Positions 44,029-52,500 of a stretch of DNA of 64,000 nucleotides are shown piece by piece. The notes beneath the pieces are model-generated. The model did not search any database, had not been told where the DNA came from, and saw only the letters and a program-made list of their open reading frames with translations. The position numbers and the translations under genes were made by a program. Within the stretch, counting starts at the first letter, position 1; every line of letters begins with the position of its first letter. Location of the stretch: assembly GCA_002344795.1 (NCBI GenBank), contig DDUM01000054.1:96165-160164 (forward strand). The letters are read 5' to 3'. Source of the DNA: Flammeovirgaceae bacterium UBA2338. Its GTDB lineage: Bacteria; Bacteroidota; Bacteroidia; Cytophagales; Cyclobacteriaceae.

Positions 44029-44547
44029 ATGAGTAATAAGAATAGTAAAATTAAATTCAGGGCTGAGAATTTGGTGAGGAATGCAAGTACTAATAATATA
44101 AGGCTTATTGTTAATACAGATAGAAAGGCCAGGATAATTATTATTGTAAATGCGAGTATTATAACACTACTCATTTCATTTACCAATTTTCAAGTACCGG
44201 CACAAATACTGCCAGAAGTTCCAAAAGTAGTGTTGCTACTTACTAATATTGTCAGCCTTCTGTTTGCATTGAGATCTGTTAGATTATTTCAGGTTACCGA
44301 AAAAGGCGCGGACAGTGGTTTTGATCAAAAAAGATATACTGGTACAACATTCGATGAGTTCCGTAAGAACATGAAGGCTGTTTTGGCTAAAGATGAAAGA
44401 GTTGTAGAGTTTGCCATTCTTGAACTCTATGAACAAGACCTTTTGTTGCAGAAGAAATATAGGTATTTAGGTTTGGCCTTTAGAATTTTTGGAATTGGAA
44501 TGATGATAGCAATTCTAATAACAGTGATTCTTAAGTTTTTACTTTAA
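44029..44547 (+). CDS. PycTM-like (DUF5706) membrane protein
   Basis: 172 residues. A segment 'NTDRKARIIIIVNASIITLL' at about 29-48 matches the start of the PycTM domain, the transmembrane effector of Pycsar antiphage systems, in which a D/A-x-K-A box precedes two helices; a second helix is at about 63-80, and after a loop with 'ELYEQDLLLQKKYRYLGLAF' come the last helix (about 150-171). In Pycsar, cyclic CMP or UMP triggers such proteins to disturb the membrane. No pyrimidine cyclase gene is present here, so it is either an orphan or has another role. Recognition is from memory of the family, moderate certainty. Confidence 0.6.
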   Translation: MSNKNSKIKFRAENLVRNASTNNIRLIVNTDRKARIIIIVNASIITLLISFTNFQVPAQILPEVPKVVLLLTNIVSLLFALRSVRLFQVTEKGADSGFDQKRYTGTTFDEFRKNMKAVLAKDERVVEFAILELYEQDLLLQKKYRYLGLAFRIFGIGMMIAILITVILKFLL

Positions 44548-44622
44548 CCAATGTAAATGGATTTTTTAATCTACTCTAAATGAAGCTGCGAATAGATAAA
44601 GTGATTTGTTACTCAAATAATT

Positions 44623-45000
44623 ATGAAAAGTTTTAAACATATAGTACTGGTGTTATTGCCTCTGGTATTGGTTGCTACATCATTTAAAGATGATGATAAT
44701 ATAAAGGGCAAATGGGTTTTCAGTGATTCTCAACGTGAAGTAGAGATCTACCTTGAAAAAGGCAAATACGTTGGCAAAATCACTAAAGTTTCAGGTGAAA
44801 TTGACGCAGAAAAGGTAGGTCATACTTTATTTGCTGATTTTGTATACAGCCAAGTCGACAAAACTTACTCTGGAACCATCAAGCCTCCTGATGGACTGAC
44901 TGCTTCAGGGGAAATAGTAGTTCTTGAAAAGAACAAGCTAAAATTGATTGTTAAAAAATTCTTCATCAAAAAAACATTTCTGTTAACGAGGATTGAATGA
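44623..45000 (+). CDS. DUF2147-like secreted protein
   Basis: 125 residues with a hydrophobic N-terminal signal-like segment (about 4-20). The 'IKGKWVFSDSQREVEIYLE' and 'KGKYVGKI' segments and the 'LKLIVKKFFIKKTFLLTRIE' end resemble DUF2147 proteins, which fold as a small lipocalin-like barrel in the periplasm or outer membrane. Its stop overlaps the next ATG by 4 bp. Role unknown; DUF2147 proteins often sit beside outer membrane proteins, as here. Confidence 0.75.
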   Translation: MKSFKHIVLVLLPLVLVATSFKDDDNIKGKWVFSDSQREVEIYLEKGKYVGKITKVSGEIDAEKVGHTLFADFVYSQVDKTYSGTIKPPDGLTASGEIVVLEKNKLKLIVKKFFIKKTFLLTRIE

Positions 45001-45905
45001 AACAGTTTTTGGTAATCATTATTTCAATTCTTTCTCCAGCCCTGGTCAAAGCCCAGGGGATGCCTCATTTTACCAATCCTTCTCAGGATACAATTTCAAA
45101 AATTGAACTGAGTTCAATCCCAGTAGTAGATCAAGGTAACAGTTACATCACCTTACCATTAGATGTTGGCAATATTGAACCGCTTTGGTTTGAGGCCAAT
45201 GTTATTCCTAATTTCTTCATCAGAAAAAATAGCACTTCTCGACTGATGGGGGTTCTTACCCCTCAGATTATTATCCGCATGTATCAGAAAGAATCCATGC
45301 CGGTGCAAACTCCAAGTTATATTCCGCAGATTTCTGTTTACTATACAATTAAACAGGGGCTCACATATCAGAGCCTGAATGCGTTTGGGCGGATAGCCCA
45401 TCACTCCAATGGGCAGGATGGCGATTTCTATTTAAGCAATGGTAATATTAATCTACTCACGGGAAACTTTGCGACCAATTTTTTTGAATTGGGTTTGATA
45501 AAAACAAATTTTAATAGTCGTTTACGTGAACATCAATTTTTCAAGACATCAATTGAAATTCACCCAAAGCGTTGGATGGCCGATGAGCTTGTTGGACAGT
45601 ATAGTGGGCTTCGTTGGCATAACGCCTTTACCTTTTTTAAGGTGCGTTATGGAACCCTTTCCAAGAGGGCAAGTATCTCACTTAAAGGCGAGGCGAGCTG
45701 GATGTTTGGAAAACTTGATAATTGGGAAAATGTTTCATCAGAACGGTTTAATTATAAACTGACATTTTTCTATCATCCTCCATTTTTAAATGATATCGGA
45801 TTGTTTACACAGTTTTATCATGGCATGGATTATTACAACATATATTTCAGTCATCAACTAAATATACTCCGCTTCGGAATCATGACTGAAATTTTAACTT
45901 TTTGA
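44997..45905 (+). CDS. Outer membrane barrel protein with phospholipase A1-like motif
   Basis: 302 residues with a signal peptide ending VKAQ (about residue 20) and barrel-like alternation to the final Phe. Residues 135-139 read HHSNG, as in the active site of OMPLA (H142-x-S144-N145-G146), and an Asn-rich stretch about 12 residues later (148/150) could supply the third residue (Asn156). This makes an outer membrane phospholipase A1-like enzyme possible, but overall sequence similarity to OMPLA is not obvious. ATGA overlap with the DUF2147-like gene. Confidence 0.6.
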   Translation: MKQFLVIIISILSPALVKAQGMPHFTNPSQDTISKIELSSIPVVDQGNSYITLPLDVGNIEPLWFEANVIPNFFIRKNSTSRLMGVLTPQIIIRMYQKESMPVQTPSYIPQISVYYTIKQGLTYQSLNAFGRIAHHSNGQDGDFYLSNGNINLLTGNFATNFFELGLIKTNFNSRLREHQFFKTSIEIHPKRWMADELVGQYSGLRWHNAFTFFKVRYGTLSKRASISLKGEASWMFGKLDNWENVSSERFNYKLTFFYHPPFLNDIGLFTQFYHGMDYYNIYFSHQLNILRFGIMTEILTF

Positions 45906-46599
45906 TTTAATCGAATTTGGAAATCTTTCTTCTAGCGAGCCCTACTGCTTATGTCACCTTATTCATCACTATTTTCTTTTCAGAAAACGCGCAAATGCAG
46001 CAAGACTCATAATACAGGAAGGCAATGTTGGAAGGTCACTTTACCAGGTCAAAGTTATTAAACCTTTATTTCTGTTTTATGATTTGGTACACCTTGTATA
46101 CTCCCGTGAATCACCATTTAACGCATTATTTTGATTTACGGCAACTAGTTTAGATCATTTTGAATGATATGAGACTCGTTCGAACTATATTGAGTAATAA
46201 CCCCTTATATGTTAGTGAATATTCACACACTTTATTAATTTTAAAACTTACAAGCATTGGGGGACGAACGAGCAAGCGGTTCCCATGCCTCGAATTGGGA
46301 ATAATGCACCTGCTTTGAAGACTTGCCTGATAGCTGATAGGATATCAAAATCGCAACACTTCTAAATGCAAAATCTTTTTATCCGCTTTTCAAGTATTTG
46401 TATTTGATAAGTAGTAGGGTACTAAGAATTGGAGCCGGAGAACTTGAGAGTACCAGATTAGGAGATTTGCAAAAAAAAAGTGAAGCCATAAAGATGTTCG
46501 ATTTGACAATGACTTGCTCCTTTATGTTTTGCTTTCTGGCGGATAGAATAAGGAAATAGTACTGAAGTATTGGCATAACTTGACATTTATAAGGAACCA
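45906..46599. other. 694-bp intergenic region before the glucan synthase gene
   Basis: Long AT-rich non-coding stretch without a convincing frame on either strand. It contains a 12-bp palindrome GTGAATATTCAC at 46215-46226, an inverted TGATA-GGA-TATCA at 46335-46347 (spacing differs from FNR-like boxes by one base), and an AATGATATGAG word (46162-46172) also seen at 38791. A long 5' leader with regulatory function is possible. RBS-like AAGGAA precedes the start codon by 6 bp. Confidence 0.5.
46215..46226. promoter_or_regulatory. 12-bp operator-like palindrome
   Basis: GTGAATATTCAC, perfect symmetry, in the leader region 374 bp before the glucan synthase gene. It matches the inner 12 bp of the palindrome at 43785-43798 except for one base. 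Confidence 0.5.
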
Positions 46600-49500
46600 A
46601 TGAAATTCAAACCCACAACACACGAGCTCATATCCAATATGCGAGGTATTTTTCAGTCCAATGATTCAAAAGGAAGTTATTTGGATGAAGAGCCCCTGAG
46701 GGTTGAGCTATTCAGCACTGAACAAATGGAACGGTTTGGTAAAACGCTGGCCAGTACCCATAAACTCAGTACAAGCCCCACCAAGGATTATTTGCTCAAA
46801 CGGCTTGCCGATAATGAAATCGTGTTGGCACAAGCGCGTAAACTGCTCTCAGAATCACTCAAAAATAAGGTTCGGATTACACCAGCAGGTGAGTGGTTAA
46901 TTGACAACTATTATCTAATTGAGGAAAATATTCGAAGTGCCAAAATCAATTTTCCAAAAGCGTATAGTGAAGGCTTACCACAACTTTCAAATAATTCGTC
47001 AGTAGGTGTTACGCGCATCTATGACATTGTGCTGGAAATAATTTCACACAGCGATGGAAGAATAGACATTGAAAGCGTGAGCAGATTTATAAAATCTTAC
47101 CAGACCGTTACCAATCTGAAGCTGGGGGAATTGTGGGCGATACCCATCATGTTTCGACTTGCGCTAATCGAAAACCTCAGACGCGTTGCATCACTGGTTG
47201 CCATCGATAGAGTGGATGAAAATCTGGCAGATTATTGGGCAAAACAAATGATCGAAACATCTGAAAAGGATTCTAAAAGTCTGATTTTGGTGATTGCGGA
47301 TATGATGCGGTCCAACCCTCCCATGGTGGGTGCGTTTGTGGCTGAAATAATCCGCCAACTTCGTGGTAAGGGTCCCGATTTAGCGTTGTCTCTGAACTGG
47401 ATAGAACAACATCTTGCTGAACTGGGGTTAACCAGTTCGGAACTGGTCAACACGGAAATTCAAAAACAAGCCGCCAACCAGGTGTCCATCAGCAACAGTA
47501 TTGGAAGTCTTCGGTTACTGAGTTCCAAGGACTGGCGAGATTTTGTGGAGAAGCATAGTATTGTTGAGCAAATACTACGTAAAGACATTGGTGGTGTATA
47601 TGGCCGGATGGATTTTTCTACTCGGGACAGATACAGGCACGTGGTAGAGGAAATTGCCAATAAGAGCAAAAGGGAAGAACATGAAGTTGCGCGAATTGCC
47701 ATAACGTTGGCGGCAGAAAGCAAGTTGGTGGAGATTAAAGATGATCGAACCTCACATGTTGGATATTACCTGATCGATCAGGGCGTGATTCAGACAAAAA
47801 AACGGGCGAAAGTGGCCACTTTGAGTTTTGAGAGGTTCCGACACTTCAGGAGTAGACATAGGTTCCTGATATACCAATTCTTCATTCTGCTCATCACCAT
47901 TGGAATCGGTACGGGTATTCTATTTATTGCCCATATAGATACAAAGAAGATCTGGCTACTTTTAACTATTGCTTTCCTGTCCCTGCTCAGTGCCAGCCAG
48001 CTTGCTGTATCCGTGGTCAACTTTATTTCCACCTTATTGGTGAAGCCGCATTTGCTGCCGCGCATGGATTTCTCCGGTAATATCCCTGCGGAAGCCCGCA
48101 CAATGGTAGTAGTGCCAGCCATGCTTTCAAGCATAAAGGAAATAGAAAATTTAGTGGAGTCTATGGAGATCCGCTTTCTCGCTAATAGAAATGATAATTT
48201 GCATTTTGGTCTCCTTACAGACTTTATCGATGCGACACAGGAAACACTCCCACACGACCGCGTACTTGTAGAATTCGTACAAAGCAAAATCGATGCACTA
48301 AACAAAAAATATCAACGGAAAAAAGATGATTTATTCTTTCTATTCCATCGTCCTCGAATCTGGAACCCGGCAGAAAATGTTTGGATGGGATATGAGAGAA
48401 AGCGTGGAAAAATTTCAGAATTGAATGCATTGCTGCGCGGAGGCTCCAAAGAATGCTTCTCGCTTATTATTGGGGATCAATCTGTTTTTCCTGAAATAAA
48501 ATATGTGATTACGCTTGACGCGGATACGCAATTACCCATGGGATCTGCCTGGAAGTTAATAGGAACGATGGCGCATCCGCTGAATCATGCCTGGTACGAT
48601 GAGAAGAAAAAGCTAATCACCAGGGGTTATGGTATTCTACAACCCAGGGTATCGGTAAGCTTACCGGATACCACAGACTCTTTTTATGCCCGCATGCATG
48701 GAAATGAACCGGGTCTTGATCCATACACCCGTGCATCATCGGACGTTTATCAGGATTTATTTAATGAGGGGTCTTTTATAGGAAAGGGAATTTATGAGGT
48801 TGATTCGTTTATCCATGTACTCGAAGGAAGATTTCCTGAAAACAGTATTCTGAGTCATGACTTGTTAGAGGGTTGCTATGTGCGATCGGGATTGGTAAGT
48901 GACGTGTACCTGTTTGAAAAATATCCGACCCGTTATGAGGCCGATATAAAGAGAAGAGTACGCTGGATACGCGGGGACTGGCAGATTTTTTCATGGTTTA
49001 TGCCTTTTGTTCCAGGGGCAAAGAAGCGGTGGCGAAAAAATCCACTGTCCGCTTTATCACGCTGGAAAATTTTTGACAACATAAGACGAAGTCTGATTCC
49101 TATTGCACTCACATCACTACTTCTGGTGGGTTGGTTAGTCATGCCACCTTCTTTGTTGTGGACAATTATCGTTTCTGGGATTATCGTAGTTCCGATCGTC
49201 ATCACGGTCATCTGGGATATCATTCGAAAGCCAAAAGACGTCATCATTATACATCATATAAAGAATTTCATTAGGAATATAGTTGACATTTTCATTAAAA
49301 CATTATTTTCATTAATCACTTTACCATTTGAAGCTTTCTCCAATGGTCTAGCTATCATTCGTACAGTTTGGAGGATGCGTGTCAGTCGGAAATATCTTCT
49401 TGAATGGAATCCGTCAGCAAACGAAGTAAAAACTAATCATACCAGTCTTGCAGCATCGTATTCCATGATGTGGATTCAACCATTTATGGCTGTCGGTGTA

Positions 49501-52500
49501 TTTCTTTTTCTTATACTGTATGCTCCTGTCAAATTAATCATTGCCGGACCCATCATCTTGCTTTGGTTGGTTGCTCCGATTGTTACCTGGTGGGCTAGTA
49601 AGCCTTTGGCAAAACAGGTGTCGGTGCTTACTCATCAGCAAAATATATTTCTCAGAAAAATTGCCAGAAAAACATGGAGCTACTTCGAACGCTTTGTAGT
49701 GAAGGAGGACAACTGGTTACCACCAGACAACTTTCAGGAACAGCCGGTTATAGCAATAGCACATCGTACCTCTCCAACCAACATTGGCCTTTATTTATTG
49801 TCCAGTTTAAGTGCACGCGATTTTGGCTATCTCACAACCGGTCAACTTCTTGAACGCACCTCCTATACCATTGGGACCATGCAAAAAATGGAACGGTTTC
49901 GAGGCCATTTCTATAATTGGTATGACACCCAATCACTAAATCCGCTATTTCCAAAATATGTTTCAACTGTGGACAGTGGGAACCTGGTAGGTCATTTGCT
50001 GGTGTTCCGGCAAGGGTTGCTGGAAATACCCTATCAACCTATAGTTAACCCAAAAATGATTTCGGGCATTGAGGATACATTCCGAGTGCTTGCAGACGTC
50101 CTGGAGGATAAAGCGGGTGATCGGTTGCAGGCATTGCGTGAGGAATTAAAAGCTGCGAGCAACCAGGATTTGAATAGCCCTTATGATATAAAATTATGCA
50201 CCGAATCGTTGACGAAGACTTTTGATTCAATTTCCTCAACACAGACAAGCGATCCGGAGAGTGAGTCCTATTGGTGGATACAAAAGCTTAAAATGCAGTT
50301 AACCCACGCGGTAGATGAACTTCAAATCTTCAAGCCCTGGATGTTACTCAAGAATGCGCCAGCGAAATTCATTAGGTGGGGTGAATTGGATCAGAATCCA
50401 ACACTCTCTCGATTACTAAATACAGCCCGTAAGTTACAAGCTGAGGTGAACAGGCAAGACCCTGTTCTTAACACGAGTGAGGAAAACGAATGGCTTGAAT
50501 TATTTAAAACTACTCTATCTGAATCGATTGATCAGGCGGAAGCACGAATTGCTTTGGCTGAGCAGCTTGCTCAACAATGCAATAAACTCGCTGACGTTGC
50601 CTGGGATTTCTTATATAATCATACAAGTCACCTTCTTACGGTTGGCTACAATGTACAAGAACATCGCAAGGATGAAAGTTTTTATGATTTGCTCGCATCT
50701 GAAGTTAGGTTGTGTGTTTTCATTGCCATAGCTCAGGGGAAACTTCCTGAAGAGAGCTGGTTTGCATTAGGAAGATTATTGACCAACGTGGATAATAAAC
50801 CTGTTCTGCTTTCGTGGAGTGGTTCAATGTTTGAATACCTGATGCCTCTTTTGATAATGCCTACGTATGAGAATACGCTTCTTGATCAGACGACAAAAGC
50901 TGCAGTAGCCTGTCAGATTAGTTATCAAAATAAATATGGGAAACAGATTGGTCAGCCTTGGGGGATTTCAGAGTCTGGTTATAATATGATAAGTGTAGAT
51001 TCACATTATCAGTACCGCGCATTTGGTGTTCCAGGCCTTGGGTTGAAACGAGGTCTTGAGGATGATTTTGTTATTGCTCCCTATGCGTCTGCGCTTGCCC
51101 TGATGGTAGCACCTGTGGAGGCCTGTAAAAACCTGAAACTCCTTCAGGCAAATGGATTTGAAGGACAGCACGGATTTTATGAAGCTATTGATTATACACC
51201 AGCTCGCTTACCCCAAGAACAAACTCATGCCATTGTTTATTCCTTTATGGCACACCACAAAGGAATGAGCTTGCTTTCCCTGGCGTATCTGCTTCTTGAT
51301 AAGCCAATGCAGAAATTATTTGTAGCAGAACCGCAGTTTAAGGCGACACTTTTGTTGTTGCAAGAAAGGATTCCAAAGGCAACCACATACTTTGCGCACA
51401 CCACCGAAATCGCAGATATTGATTATTCTGCCAGTGATGATCAAACAAGAGTTATCAATACACCTAACACTCATATACCGGAAGTACATTTATTATCCAA
51501 CGGCAGGTACCATGTGATGGTCACCAATTCCGGTGCCGGGTATAGCCGATGGAAAGACCTTGCCGTTACCCGTTGGCGCGAGGATGGAACACGCGATAAC
51601 TGGGGTATGTTTTGTTACATACGCGATTTAGAAAGTGATATGTATTGGGCAAATTCATACCAGCCAACACTAAAAAAAGCAGACAAATACGAAATCGTAT
51701 TTTCCCTGGGGCGTGCTGATATGTACGTTGTTAAAAACGATATAAAAACGCATACGTCACTGGTTGTTTCTCCCGAAGATGATACCGAGACAAGGCGGGT
51801 AAAAATAACAAACCTTTCCAGCGTTAGAAGAACGATTGAAGTTACCAGCTACGCAGAAATTGTGCTTGCATCGGCTGCCTCAGATTTGATACAACCAGCA
51901 TTTAGTAATCTGTTTGTGCAAACTGAAATTCTTCCAGATCAACGCGCTATTGTTTGTACTCGAAGACCGCGCTCTGCCGATGAGCACCCACCCTGGTTGT
52001 TCCATTTGATGACAATTCATGGCAAGCATCCAGAAGCGGTATCCTACGAAACAGATCGAATGAAATTTATTGGTCGTGGGAGAACCACGGTTGATCCGGA
52101 AGCAATGAATAGTTCAGGTTCGCTAACTGGAACTCAAGGCTCTGTATTAGATCCCATTGTTGCCATTCGATTCAAGGTAACGCTTGAGCCTGCAGAAAGT
52201 ATTTCAATTGACATTGTTACCGGAATTGGCGAGACGCGAGAAATTTGTGAAAATCTGATCGACAAGTACCAGGATAAACATCATAGGGGTCGCGTATTTG
52301 AACTGGCCTGGACACATAGCCAAATGGTACTCCGACAGATCAATGCTTCTGTGGCAGAAGCTCAATTGTTTGGGCGGTTGGCCAGCTCAATATTATTTTC
52401 GAATTCCTCCCTGCGTGCTGATCCATCCATTCTTATCCGAAATTACCGCGGTCAATCAGAATTGTGGGGTTATTCTATTTCAGGAGACCTGCCTATTGTT

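Noticed and set aside
44029..44547. Complete Pycsar antiphage system
   Set aside because: No nucleotide cyclase gene lies within several kilobases; only the possible effector is present.
46335..46347. TGATAGGATATCA as an eighth FNR-like box
   Set aside because: The spacing is one base longer than in the other boxes, and it lies 253 bp from the start codon.
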